A stretch of DNA of 11,324 nt from Acidobacteriota bacterium (lineage in GTDB: Bacteria; Acidobacteriota; Terriglobia; Terriglobales; Acidobacteriaceae): the NCBI GenBank assembly GCA_021810735.1, contig JAJZIF010000077.1, forward strand, positions 1 to 11,324, written 5' to 3'. The notes beneath the pieces were generated by a model that was not told where the DNA came from, did no database searches, and was given only the letters and a program-made list of their open reading frames with translations. Below, in pieces: positions 1-7,544 of the stretch. Both the position numbers and the translations under genes were made by a program. How positions within the stretch are numbered: the stretch's first letter is position 1; every line of letters begins with the position of its first letter.

Positions 1-214
1 TATATTGCTGCGCTTGCGCGCAGAGATTGAGCGCGGCAGGAGTGAAACGGAAATGTGAGTGGTGGCCAGGGACGGGATCGAACCGCCGACGCCGGCCTTT
101 GAGGGACCGCGGACTACATTATTGCGCTTGCGCCCAGAGATTGAGCGCGGCAGAAGTGAAACGGAAATGTGAGTGGTGGCCAGGGACGGGATCGAACCGC
201 CGACGCCGGCCTTT
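1..214. repeat. Tandem direct repeat (114-nt period) containing the tRNA-Phe 3' half
   Basis: Bases 1-100 align with 115-214 at an offset of exactly 114 nt, with only five mismatches that I can count (positions 3, 7, 8, 20 and 39 of the first copy). Each unit holds about 59 nt of tRNA downstream flank followed by the last 41 nt of the tRNA-Phe gene, read on the minus strand. After position 100 the first copy diverges but keeps weak similarity to the tRNA up to a shared CTAC near 114-117. There the second unit begins. The repeat may continue left of the window. The likely origin is a tandem duplication, or a collapsed tRNA-associated attachment site; the sequence does not settle which. Confidence 0.85.
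60..117 (-). pseudogene. Degenerate 3' fragment of tRNA-Phe
   Basis: Read on the minus strand, 100 down to 60 is identical to the T arm, variable region, 3' acceptor strand and encoded CCA of the intact tRNA-Phe next to it. The anticodon arm (about 100-113) carries substitutions and small indels, so the GAA anticodon loop is lost. The D arm and 5' acceptor strand are missing, replaced directly by the next repeat unit. It cannot fold into a cloverleaf and is best called a tRNA pseudogene. A translated frame across it and the intact gene (27-269) is an artefact of reading tRNA DNA as protein. Confidence 0.75.
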
Positions 215-248
215 TCAGGGCCGCGCTCTACCACTGAGCTACCTGGCC
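174..248 (-). tRNA. tRNA-Phe (anticodon GAA)
   Basis: The minus strand folds into a complete cloverleaf. A 7-bp acceptor stem (GGCCAGG/CCTGGCC) is followed by a D arm with GCTC/GAGC, then an anticodon stem CGGCC/GGCCG enclosing the loop CTGAAAA. That loop gives anticodon GAA, hence phenylalanine. A 5-bp T stem with one G-U pair encloses TTCGATC. The discriminator is A and the CCA end is encoded (174-176). Length is 75 nt with CCA and there is no intron. It is transcribed leftward, away from the adenosine deaminase-like gene. The broken copy of its 3' half lies immediately downstream. Confidence 0.96.
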
Positions 249-281
249 TTGGAGATCCAAGGGCGCTGAAGGGTTCAGCGC
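247..281 (-). other. Two adjacent hairpins at the tRNA-Phe 5' end
   Basis: Two perfect inverted repeats abut. The first is CCTTGG-AGAT-CCAAGG at 247-262, with a 6-bp stem whose outer two bases are the first two nucleotides of the mature tRNA. The second is GCGCTGAA-GGG-TTCAGCGC at 263-281, with an 8-bp stem and 3-nt loop. Neither is followed by a T run on either strand, so they do not look like intrinsic terminators. In a tRNA precursor started further right they would form the 5' leader beside the RNase P site. A role in processing is only inference. Confidence 0.5.
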
Positions 282-347
282 GGGTGGTCGGAGGGCGATT
301 CAGGGAGCGGGCTGGCTCAACTCCAAATAACCTCAACAACCTGACGT

Positions 348-353
348 AGTATA
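348..353 (-). promoter_or_regulatory. Possible -10 element for tRNA-Phe
   Basis: On the minus strand 353-348 reads TATACT, a good match to the bacterial -10 hexamer, about 100 nt upstream of the tRNA. I find no convincing -35 hexamer 16-18 nt further upstream. A start near 341 would give a leader of about 90 nt containing both hairpins. The rest of 249-498 shows no coding sequence I can support and no strong plus-strand promoter for the next gene. Confidence 0.3.
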
Positions 354-498
354 GCAGACCGGCCGGGGCGGTTTCCGGGTGTCTGATTGTGCTCGGCAAG
401 TGTGAAAATTCTGACTCGAAGAGGGGTGTGAGGGCGGGTTTTTCTGTTGAAGCGACTAAACTTGTGCCACGACTCAATTTTCAGGAGTGTTTGGCTTG

Positions 499-2058
499 AT
501 GAGACAAGGAAATGGTCTGGCGCCCGTGAGATGGCTGATATTGCTGAGCGTGGTGTGCGGAGTCCTTGCGGTTTCGGCGGCCAGGGCACAGGAGAGCGCT
601 GCCGAGGTGAGAACGGCGCGCGCATTCGCGGAGGCGCGGCAGGAAGGACAGCCGGAGCTCGAAATGTTCCTGCGTAAGATGCCGAAGGGCGCCGATTTGC
701 ATATGCATTTGTCGGGGGCTGTCTACGCCGAGACATTTCTGAAGGATGCTGCGGAGGATCATCTGTGTGTGAATGTTGCGGGGCTGCGGTTTGACCCGAA
801 ATATCACGCGCCGGATTGCCCCAAGGGGGATGTCGCTGCGTCAACGTTGCCGGAGGATGAGCACCTATACAGCGAGATGGTGGATTCGTTTTCGATGCGG
901 ACGTTTGTGCCGGTGACGGGCGACTCAGGCCACGACTGGTTCTTTGATACGTTCGGCCGGTTCAGCGGCCTTTCGACGAGCCATCGCGGCGAGTGGGTGA
1001 ACGACGTGGCGACACGGGCCGCGGGACAGAACGAACAGTACCTGGAGCTCATGGTGACGCCGAATTTTGCGGAAGCGGCGAAGCTGGCCGAAAAGGTAGG
1101 ATTCGACCCAAATTTTGCGCAGTACAGGCAGAAGCTGTTGGCGGCGGGTATCCGCAAGGAGGAGCCGGCGATTCGGAAGATGTTTTCGACGATGCTTGAG
1201 CAAAAGCGGGAACTGGAGCATTGCGGGACGCCAAAGGCGACGGCGGCCTGTGGGGTGAAAGTGCGATTCCTGTACCAGGTGCTGCGAGATATGCCTCCGC
1301 CGGATGTATTTGCGCAGATTCTGCTGGGATTTGAAGTGTCGTCGACAGATCCGGATGTGGTAGGGATCAACCTGGTGCAGCCGGAGGATGGGTATTACTC
1401 GCTGAAGGACTACACGATGCACATGGAGATGATCCATGTCCTGCACGAGTTTTATCCGAAGGTGAACATTACTCTGCATGCGGGCGAATTGACGATGGGT
1501 ATGGTACCGCCGAAGGATCTGCGGTTCCACATTCGGCAGGCTGTGGAAATTGCGGGCGCGGAGCGCATTGGTCATGGAGTGGACATTGCGTATGAAAATC
1601 ACCCGATAGAGCTGCTGCACGAGATGGCGCGGAAGCACATCATGGTTGAGATCAACCTGACGAGCAACGCGGATATTCTGGGGGTGAAGGGCAAAGATCA
1701 TCCGTTTATGCTGTACCGGAAGTATGGCGTGCCGGTGGCGCTCTCGACAGATGACGAGGGCGTGGAGCGGATCGATTTAACGCATGAATATGTGCGCGCG
1801 GCCGAGACTTATCCGCTGACGTACGAGGATATGAAACTACTGGCGCGGACATCGATTGCGCACGCGTTTTTGCCGGGTAAGAGCCTGTGGGTGCGTTACA
1901 CGCCGGAGCGACTGACGACGCCGGTCCCGGCGTGCAGAGGGCAGCTTGGCAACGCGAAGCCCACGGGAGCATGCGCACAACTGGTGGATCACAGCCAGAA
2001 GGCGCAGGAAGAGTGGGAGCTGGAGCGGAGATTTCAATTGTTCGAGGCAAGTTTTTAA
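499..2058 (+). CDS. Exported adenosine deaminase-superfamily hydrolase (ADGF/ADA2-like)
   Basis: The 519-residue product begins with a classic signal peptide (basic start, hydrophobic core, probable cleavage after ARA near residue 30), so it should act outside the cytoplasm. Metal and catalytic residues of the adenosine deaminase family appear in the expected order: HMH (H68, H70), HAGEL (H327 and catalytic E330), RIGHG (H359) and STDDE (D418, D419). Family enzymes deaminate adenosine or deoxyadenosine to inosine forms using zinc. The protein is much longer than cytoplasmic Add (about 340 residues) and resembles secreted ADGF-type members. It also has extra cysteines that could form disulfides. 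An in-frame GTG at 487 overlaps the AGGAG at 483-487, so the ATG at 499, 11 nt after that ribosome site, is preferred. The exact substrate is not proven. The next gene follows after 3 nt. Confidence 0.85.
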   Translation: MRQGNGLAPVRWLILLSVVCGVLAVSAARAQESAAEVRTARAFAEARQEGQPELEMFLRKMPKGADLHMHLSGAVYAETFLKDAAEDHLCVNVAGLRFDPKYHAPDCPKGDVAASTLPEDEHLYSEMVDSFSMRTFVPVTGDSGHDWFFDTFGRFSGLSTSHRGEWVNDVATRAAGQNEQYLELMVTPNFAEAAKLAEKVGFDPNFAQYRQKLLAAGIRKEEPAIRKMFSTMLEQKRELEHCGTPKATAACGVKVRFLYQVLRDMPPPDVFAQILLGFEVSSTDPDVVGINLVQPEDGYYSLKDYTMHMEMIHVLHEFYPKVNITLHAGELTMGMVPPKDLRFHIRQAVEIAGAERIGHGVDIAYENHPIELLHEMARKHIMVEINLTSNADILGVKGKDHPFMLYRKYGVPVALSTDDEGVERIDLTHEYVRAAETYPLTYEDMKLLARTSIAHAFLPGKSLWVRYTPERLTTPVPACRGQLGNAKPTGACAQLVDHSQKAQEEWELERRFQLFEASF

Positions 2059-2061
2059 GGC

Positions 2062-3333
2062 ATGCGGATTGTACTGACGACATTTGGGACGTTTGGCGAC
2101 GTCAATCCACTGATTGGGCTATCGCTGGAATTGAAGCGGCGCGGGCATGCACCCGTGCTGGCGATTCCGGAGATGTTTCGCGAGAAGATTGAACCGTTGG
2201 GCATTGAGTTTGCGCGTGTGCGGCCAGACCAGGATCCGCATGACAAGCGGCTTGTGGCGATGATTTACGACATCAAGCACGGGACCGAACGAGGACTGCG
2301 GGAGTTTCTGTTTCCGTCGATTCGCGAAAGCTATGAAGATTTGCTGGAAGCCGCGAGCGCGAAGGGCGGGGCGGATTTGCTGGTGGCTGGTGAACTGGCG
2401 TATGCGGCTCCGATTGTGGCCGAAAAGACCGGAGTACCATGGGCGAGCTATGTGCTGGCTCCATTTTCATTTTTTTCAGCCTATGATCCGCCGGTACTGC
2501 CGCCGTATCCGCTTTTGGCGAAGGTGCAAGCAGTGGTGCCCGGAACCGGCCAAGTGGTAGCGCGGTTTGCTCGCTACGTAACGCGGAAGTGGCCGGAGCC
2601 GATATACCAGTTGCGCAGAGAGTTGGGGCTGCCGCGCGGCAAGGATCCCATTTTTGACGCGAAGCACTCGGAGCGGCTGGCGCTGGCGCTGTTTTCGAGC
2701 GTGCTGGGTGAGAAGCAACTGGATTGGCCGGAGCATACGCGGATTACCGGGTTTGTGTACTACGACGGGGATGCGGGTGTGCAGGAACTGGCGCCGGAGT
2801 TGAGGCAGTTTTTGGAGTCTGGACCTGCGCCGGTTGTGTTTACGCTGGGTTCGGCGGCAGTGCTGGACGCGGGGAGCTTTTACGAAGAGAGCGCGCGTTT
2901 GGCGGAAGAGTTGAATCAGCGTGCCGTGCTACTGGTGGGCAATGAGCCGGGGAATTATCCGAAGCGGAAGCTGCCGGACAGCATCTTTGTGGCGGAGTAT
3001 GCGCCGTACTCGCGGATTTTGCCGTATGCATCCGTGGTCGTGCATCAGGGCGGAGTGGGGACGACAGCGCAGACGTTGCGTGCGGGCAAGCCGATGCTGG
3101 TGATGCCATACAGTCACGACCAGCCGGACAATGCGCGGAGGGTGCGGCGGCTGGGCGTGGCGGAGGTGATTGGGCGTCCGCAATATAACGCGCGGACAGC
3201 GATGCGGCCACTGCGCGCGCTGCTGGAAAAGCCGACCTATGCGCGGAGGGCGGTTGAAATTGCACATGCCGTTCGAGCCGAGCATGGGGCACAGACAGCG
3301 TGTTCGGCGCTGGAAGAGATCTTCAAGAAGTAG
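2062..3333 (+). CDS. Glycosyltransferase, GT1/UGT-like (GT-B fold)
   Basis: The 423-residue protein starts with MRIVLTTFGTFGDVNP, the glycine-rich N-terminal loop typical of UGT and macrolide or sterol-type GT1 enzymes. Its C-terminal half carries the nucleotide-sugar signature around H328 (HQGGVGTT), followed by MPYSHDQPDNA with D353 and Q354 placed to contact the sugar donor. Members transfer a sugar from a nucleotide-diphospho donor to a small-molecule or lipid acceptor. Neither donor nor acceptor can be read from sequence. There is no signal peptide or clear membrane helix, so it is probably cytoplasmic or membrane-associated. The start lies 3 nt after the preceding stop without a well-spaced Shine-Dalgarno, which suggests translational coupling. 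Length is normal for the family. A functional link to the deaminase is unproven. Confidence 0.88.
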   Translation: MRIVLTTFGTFGDVNPLIGLSLELKRRGHAPVLAIPEMFREKIEPLGIEFARVRPDQDPHDKRLVAMIYDIKHGTERGLREFLFPSIRESYEDLLEAASAKGGADLLVAGELAYAAPIVAEKTGVPWASYVLAPFSFFSAYDPPVLPPYPLLAKVQAVVPGTGQVVARFARYVTRKWPEPIYQLRRELGLPRGKDPIFDAKHSERLALALFSSVLGEKQLDWPEHTRITGFVYYDGDAGVQELAPELRQFLESGPAPVVFTLGSAAVLDAGSFYEESARLAEELNQRAVLLVGNEPGNYPKRKLPDSIFVAEYAPYSRILPYASVVVHQGGVGTTAQTLRAGKPMLVMPYSHDQPDNARRVRRLGVAEVIGRPQYNARTAMRPLRALLEKPTYARRAVEIAHAVRAEHGAQTACSALEEIFKK

Positions 3334-3403
3334 CAAAAGTATGGCCGCCGAGAGATTCGACCAAGGCAGTGTTTCGCGAAAAGTGGATCTGTAATCGACG
3401 TAG
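3334..3403. other. Convergent intergenic gap without a clear terminator
   Basis: This 70-nt gap lies between the converging stops of the glycosyltransferase and VOC genes. It contains the palindrome TTTCGCGAAA at 3372-3381 but no GC-rich hairpin followed by a T run on either strand. Termination here is therefore either Rho-dependent or not visible to me. Confidence 0.4.
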
Positions 3404-4351
3404 TTACGGTTTTGGCGGAGTGGGATTGGCGGCGGTGAAGGGCGAGCAGCAGGGTTTTTCGACGGGAGTGTATTCCATCAGCTCGACTCGGGCATCGTCC
3501 GGCGCGTAGACGTTGAACTGCCATTTGCCGTCGCGGCCGATCTGCGGGCCGTTGTAGCGGTTACTCTTGAGCCGGCCTTCCTTGCTCAGCGTGGTGACGG
3601 CCTGCTCCATGTTGACGATGCCGATGGAGAAGTGGTCGAGGATGCCAAGCTGCTGCTTGGAAATGTGCGCGGGGATGCCGCTGCCGGAGGGTCCGCTGGT
3701 GAGCATGTATTCGATCCAGTCGTGGCCGTTGGGAACCTGTTGGGATACCCAGTCGATTTTGCCGGGCTTCATGCCGCCGTACCAGTAGGGGCGGAAGCCG
3801 AGGATGGTGCGATAGAAGGTGTCTTCTTTGGCGCGGCTGTGGACCATGAAACCAAAGTGGATCATGTGGCGGCCGATGGGGTCCGCGCCGGCCATGGAGA
3901 CGCCGTGTGGCGGCGGTTGTACGAACTGGACGTGGTTGCCTTCGGGGTCGAGGACATTGAACCAGTAGCTGCCGTCGGAGGCATGGCTCACATGAGCGGG
4001 CACCTTGATGCCGCGCGACTGGAGATAGAGGCGCAGCTGGCGGGCATTGGTGGTGAGGAAGCCGATCTGGGCGAGGCGGTTGACGCCTTCGTTGGCGGGC
4101 AGGGGCAGGATTTCGACGAATTGGTCTGAGTCGATGTAATAGCGCGCGCCGGCGGAATTTTCGGGGTCAGACATCTTTTTGAGGCCGATGTCGTGTACGT
4201 AGAAATGCTGGGACTCAACGGGATGCGAGGAATAGAAGGAGATGTGCGAAATGCCGGTGATTGGCGGGCGAGCGGGTTGCTGTGCCATGGCCGGAGCAAG
4301 GGCCGCGAGCGGCAGGGCAAGCGTTGCGGCGAAGGTAATCAAACGTTTCAT
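3404..4351 (-). CDS. Exported protein with two VOC (glyoxalase/dioxygenase-fold) domains
   Basis: The 315-residue product opens with a signal peptide (MKRLITFAATLALPLAALAP, probable cleavage after AMA at residue 23). Two VOC domains follow. In the first (about 31-146), H36 and E80 sit at metal-ligand positions, but the second module lacks the His and ends in DPEGNHVQFVQ with Q142. In the second (about 160-297), H165, E214, H240 and E290 or E293 are all present, so this half is the likelier metal site. VOC proteins include glyoxalases, extradiol dioxygenases and resistance proteins, and the reaction here is not predictable. The start was moved 10 codons inside the longest frame (4381) because AGGAG at 4359-4363 is 7 nt before this ATG and the signal peptide begins there. 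It is convergent with the glycosyltransferase and divergent from alaS. The Pro-rich tail has adjacent cysteines C301-C302. Confidence 0.85.
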   Translation of the reverse strand: MKRLITFAATLALPLAALAPAMAQQPARPPITGISHISFYSSHPVESQHFYVHDIGLKKMSDPENSAGARYYIDSDQFVEILPLPANEGVNRLAQIGFLTTNARQLRLYLQSRGIKVPAHVSHASDGSYWFNVLDPEGNHVQFVQPPPHGVSMAGADPIGRHMIHFGFMVHSRAKEDTFYRTILGFRPYWYGGMKPGKIDWVSQQVPNGHDWIEYMLTSGPSGSGIPAHISKQQLGILDHFSIGIVNMEQAVTTLSKEGRLKSNRYNGPQIGRDGKWQFNVYAPDDARVELMEYTPVEKPCCSPFTAANPTPPKP

Positions 4352-4387
4352 TGGGCGGCTCCTGGCGAGAATAATCGCCAAACAGGA

Positions 4388-4415
4388 TACTCCTTCGGAG
4401 TAAGAGTGGTATACC
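4388..4415. promoter_or_regulatory. Inverted repeats in the divergent VOC/alaS spacer
   Basis: The 141-nt spacer holds a perfect 6-bp inverted repeat, TACTCC-TTC-GGAGTA (4388-4402), and close by the 8-bp palindrome GGTATACC (4408-4415). On the minus strand TATACC could serve as a weak -10 for the VOC gene, which would put the inverted repeat at the start of its transcript. No matching -35 is visible. They could be operator half-sites or an RNA hairpin in the leader. The sequence alone does not decide this. Confidence 0.3.
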
Positions 4416-4480
4416 CGGGCGGGTGCGGGCGTATGGAAAGCAGGCGACCCTGTTGGCGCGCCGAATACGACTCTCTTGAT

Positions 4481-4486
4481 TACACT
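4481..4486 (+). promoter_or_regulatory. Possible -10 element just before alaS
   Basis: TACACT lies 6 nt before the alaS ATG at 4493. There is no Shine-Dalgarno-like sequence in the preceding 20 nt. If this hexamer is used, transcription would begin at or beside the start codon and the mRNA would be leaderless. No good -35 is placed 16-18 nt upstream; TTGGCG at 4453 is too far. Treat as tentative. Confidence 0.25.
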
Positions 4487-4492
4487 TAAGAC

Positions 4493-7408
4493 ATGCCTTT
4501 CCGCTCTGGATCTGACATTCGCGAGACCTTTCTACGCTTTTTTGAGAGCAAGGGACACCGTCGTGTCCATTCTTCGTCACTCGTTCCGGCGAACGACCCC
4601 ACGTTGCTGTTTACCAACGCAGGGATGAACCAGTTCAAGGATGTGTTCCTTGGGTTGGAGCAGCGAGATTATGTGCGGGCGACGACCTCGCAGAAGTGTG
4701 TGCGGGCGGGCGGCAAGCACAACGATCTGGAGAACGTGGGGTTTACGCGGCGTCACCACACGTTTTTTGAAATGCTGGGGAATTTCAGCTTTGGCGACTA
4801 CTTCAAGCGCGAGGCGATTGCCTATGCGTGGGAACTGGTGACATCGCCGGAGTGGTTCGGGCTGCCGAAGGACCGGCTTTACGTGACAATCTTCAAGGGC
4901 GAGAACGGGGTTCCGCGGGATGAGGAGGCGTACGAGCTGTGGCGCGGACAGGGGGTTCCGGCGGAGCGTATTTTCGAGTTCGGGACAAAAGACAACTTCT
5001 GGCAGATGGGCGATACGGGGCCATGCGGGCCATGCTCGGAGATTTTCTACGATATGGGGCTGGAGGCGGCGGAAACGCCGGGGGTGGACAAGCCGTTTGG
5101 GCAGGACGATGCGCGGTACGTGGAGATCTGGAACCTGGTATTCATGCAGTTTGATCGGTCGTCGAACGGGGAGTTGGCGCTGCTGCCGAAGCCGTCGATT
5201 GATACAGGCGCGGGACTGGAGCGGCTGGCCGCGGTGATGCAGGGGAAGATCAGTAATTTTGATACGGATTTGTTCATACCACTAATACAAAGGGCGGCGG
5301 AGCTGACGCTCACGAAATACGGGGACGGCGGTTCGCCGAGCGATGCATCGCTCAGGATTATTGCGGACCATGCGCGGGCGGCGACGTTTTTGATCAGCGA
5401 TGGTGTGCTGCCGGCGAACGAAGGGCGCGGGTATGTACTGAGGAAGATTTTGCGGCGCGGGATTCGGCACGGGCGGCTGTTGGGGCAGGAGCAGCCGTTC
5501 ATGGGTCAGATGGTGTATGCGGTGCGGGATGAGATGCAGGCGGCGTATCCGGAGCTGAAGGAGAGCGCCGAGCGCGTGGCGAAAGTGGTGGAGGGTGAGG
5601 AGCGGCAGTTTGCACGGGTGCTGGAGATTGGATCGGGCCGGCTTTCGCAACACATCAAGAGTCTGGTTCGCGATTGGCAGGACCATGCATTTGCCATAGC
5701 AATGAACGCTGCTGGTTTAAGCAATCCAGAGATAGACGCTCTCGACCCAATCGTTCATGCGATCGAGCCGACCAATACTGGTGTAGAGGTACGCGAGCGC
5801 ATTTACCGCAGTTGCCGAGATCTGTCTATTGCCCCGGATCAAACCTACCTGTTCCTTCAAGAGCTGAATAAGTGGCTTGAAATCCAAAGGCAGAAGAACT
5901 TGATGGTGGATGGCAGATTTGGCTTTCATCTTTATGAGACGTATGGGTTGCCGCTGGATTTCATGATGGACGCGGCGCGAGATGCGGGCATCAAGTTTGA
6001 TCTGACGGGGTTTGAAGAAGCACGGGCCGAAGAGCAGGCGCGGGCGCGCGCGTCGTGGAAGGGCGGTGCGAAGCAGTCGGCGAGCCCGGTGTTTCTACAG
6101 TTGCCGAAGACGGAGTTTGAGGGCTACCGCAAGCTGCGCGTGGACGGCGCCGAGGTGCTGGCCATTGTGAAAGATGGGCTGGGCGTGAAGGCGGCGAATC
6201 CGGGCGACACGGTGGAAGTGGTGCTGAACACGACGAGTTTCTATGCGGATTCGGGCGGACAGATTGGGGACCATGGGTGGTTGTATTCGGAGGATCACAA
6301 CTCGGTGGTGGCCGAAGTGAGCGGCTGCACAAAGCCGGTGCAGGGCGTGTTTGCGCACAAGGCGGTGCTACGGCAGACGCTGGTAGTGGGCGACAAGGTG
6401 GACACGGTGGTAGATGCGGATTTCCGCGCAGCGACGCGGCGGAATCATACCGGTACGCACCTTTTACATGCCGCGTTGCGGGAGGTGCTGGGCGCGCATG
6501 TGAAACAGGCCGGGTCGCTGGTGGAGCCGGGACGGCTGCGGTTTGACTTTTCGCACTTTGCGCAGATTGCCGATGAGGAACTGCAGGACATTGAGGACAT
6601 CATCAACAAGGAAGTGCTAAAGAACACGAAGGTGGAGACGCTGGAGGATGTTCCGATAGATGTGGCCGTGAATGAGTATCACGCGATGGCGCTGTTTGGC
6701 GAGAAGTATGGTGAGCGCGTGCGCGTAGTGAAGATTGGCGACTTTTCGACGGAGCTTTGCGGTGGAACGCACACGGGCGCAACGGGCGAGATTGGCGTGG
6801 TGAAGCTGGTGAGCGAAGGCAGTGTTTCTTCTGGCGTGCGGCGCGTGGAGGCGGTGACGGGTCTGGGCGCGCTGCGGGAGTTTCGGCGGGATTATGAAGT
6901 GGCCCAGGTGGCGGTACAGGTGGCACCGAGCGCGGAGTTGTCTCCGGCAGAGGCACTGAAGCAGCGGCTGGCGGCACAGGATGAGGAGATGAAGAAGCTG
7001 CGGCGCGAGCTGGATGAGATGCGGATGAAGTCCGCGGCGAAAGCGATTGCCGGCGCGGCGGATGAGGCAGTAGAGGTGGACGACATCAAGGTACTGGCGC
7101 AGCGCGTGGACGGCGTAGACCGCGGACAGATGCGGACGCTAGTGGATAATCTGCGGACGAAGCTTGGGTCGGGTGTGGTGGTGCTGGGTTCTGCGCAGGA
7201 AGATGGCAAGGTGGCGCTGATTGTGGGCGTAACCAAGGATCTGACCGGGCGGGTACAGGCCGGGAAGATTGTGGCGCAGGTGGCGAAAAAAGTTGGCGGC
7301 AGCGGCGGTGGACGGCCGGACATGGCCGAGGCGGGAGGGAAGGATGCTTCGCAACTGGATGCCGCGCTCAAGAGTGTTCCCGCAGTGGTGAAGGAATTGG
7401 TGGGGTAG
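4493..7408 (+). CDS. alaS: Alanyl-tRNA synthetase with an extra internal segment
   Basis: This cytoplasmic enzyme charges tRNA-Ala with alanine and hydrolyses mischarged Ser- or Gly-tRNA. All parts are present over 971 residues: the class II catalytic core with motif 2 region ([20 protein letters not shown]) and motif 3 ([10 protein letters not shown]); the helical tRNA-recognition region; the editing domain with HTGTH (H652, H656) and CGGTH (C756, H760) zinc and catalytic residues; then a coiled-coil-like stretch and the C-Ala domain with [12 protein letters not shown]. Typical bacterial enzymes are about 875 residues. Much of the excess lies at residues 384-475, between the conserved ARVLEIGSG and [10 protein letters not shown] blocks, where E. 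coli has roughly 22 residues. That segment has about 51% G+C and codons such as ATA, TTA, AGA and AGG, unlike its flanks. The frame stays open throughout, so the gene looks functional. No Shine-Dalgarno precedes the start. Confidence 0.97.
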   Translation: MPFRSGSDIRETFLRFFESKGHRRVHSSSLVPANDPTLLFTNAGMNQFKDVFLGLEQRDYVRATTSQKCVRAGGKHNDLENVGFTRRHHTFFEMLGNFSFGDYFKREAIAYAWELVTSPEWFGLPKDRLYVTIFKGENGVPRDEEAYELWRGQGVPAERIFEFGTKDNFWQMGDTGPCGPCSEIFYDMGLEAAETPGVDKPFGQDDARYVEIWNLVFMQFDRSSNGELALLPKPSIDTGAGLERLAAVMQGKISNFDTDLFIPLIQRAAELTLTKYGDGGSPSDASLRIIADHARAATFLISDGVLPANEGRGYVLRKILRRGIRHGRLLGQEQPFMGQMVYAVRDEMQAAYPELKESAERVAKVVEGEERQFARVLEIGSGRLSQHIKSLVRDWQDHAFAIAMNAAGLSNPEIDALDPIVHAIEPTNTGVEVRERIYRSCRDLSIAPDQTYLFLQELNKWLEIQRQKNLMVDGRFGFHLYETYGLPLDFMMDAARDAGIKFDLTGFEEARAEEQARARASWKGGAKQSASPVFLQLPKTEFEGYRKLRVDGAEVLAIVKDGLGVKAANPGDTVEVVLNTTSFYADSGGQIGDHGWLYSEDHNSVVAEVSGCTKPVQGVFAHKAVLRQTLVVGDKVDTVVDADFRAATRRNHTGTHLLHAALREVLGAHVKQAGSLVEPGRLRFDFSHFAQIADEELQDIEDIINKEVLKNTKVETLEDVPIDVAVNEYHAMALFGEKYGERVRVVKIGDFSTELCGGTHTGATGEIGVVKLVSEGSVSSGVRRVEAVTGLGALREFRRDYEVAQVAVQVAPSAELSPAEALKQRLAAQDEEMKKLRRELDEMRMKSAAKAIAGAADEAVEVDDIKVLAQRVDGVDRGQMRTLVDNLRTKLGSGVVVLGSAQEDGKVALIVGVTKDLTGRVQAGKIVAQVAKKVGGSGGGRPDMAEAGGKDASQLDAALKSVPAVVKELVG
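5642..5917 (+). other. Low-G+C in-frame segment within alaS
   Basis: This stretch encodes residues 384-475 of AlaRS, in the helical tRNA-recognition region. By counting four consecutive blocks (230 nt, 5651-5880) I obtain about 51% G+C, against 62-67% in two 60-nt lines just downstream. It uses ATA, TTA, AGA and AGG codons that are rare in the flanking sequence. The encoded peptide appears mostly helical and I recognise no family in it. The flanks resume perfect AlaRS homology on both sides without a frameshift. No terminal repeats or target-site duplication are obvious. Confidence 0.65.
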
Positions 7409-7516
7409 CGGCGCGGATTTCAGACGGATGTGGGCTTTTCCCGTTTCGGATGTTGGGGGCGCGGTTGCGGGTTTCAAGCTGGATTCCCCCTGAAGTGAGA
7501 GGGGCGCGGGGCTTCC

Positions 7517-7522
7517 TATAAT
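7517..7522 (+). promoter_or_regulatory. TATAAT -10 element upstream of the amidase gene
   Basis: A consensus TATAAT lies 22 nt before the ATG at 7545. The expected start of transcription, near 7529, falls after the alternative GTG at 7527, which supports the ATG as the true start. No -35 consensus is seen at the usual distance. Just upstream, CCCCT-GAAGTGAG-AGGGG can form a 5-bp hairpin with no T run. The 136-nt gap after alaS otherwise shows no clear terminator. Confidence 0.45.
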
Positions 7523-7544
7523 TGAGGTGGCCGCCGAAACGCGT

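Noticed and set aside
27..269. 80-residue plus-strand frame containing the repeated WWPGTGSNRRRRP
   Set aside because: It is the antisense of the tRNA-Phe gene and its broken copy; this peptide is a known kind of tRNA mis-annotation and no ribosome site supports it.
487..498. GTG at 487 as start of the deaminase-like gene
   Set aside because: It overlaps the AGGAG ribosome site; the ATG at 499 is correctly placed after it and begins the signal peptide.
317..844. Minus-strand frame of 175 codons across the first protein gene's start
   Set aside because: It overlaps the signal peptide and HxH region of a well-supported gene, has Arg/Pro-rich low-complexity content and no recognisable domain.
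925..1701. Minus-strand frame of 258 codons inside the deaminase-like gene
   Set aside because: It is the antisense shadow of a gene with intact catalytic motifs; the His/Arg-rich product is typical of reversed high-G+C coding DNA.
5717..5929. Minus-strand 70-codon frame inside the low-G+C alaS segment, considered as an inserted small gene
   Set aside because: It has no ribosome site or family resemblance, and the plus frame reads through in phase with AlaRS on both sides.
7455..7510. G-rich and C-rich runs after alaS as a terminator
   Set aside because: Only a 5-bp stem forms and no T run follows; the sequence leads directly into a TATAAT box.
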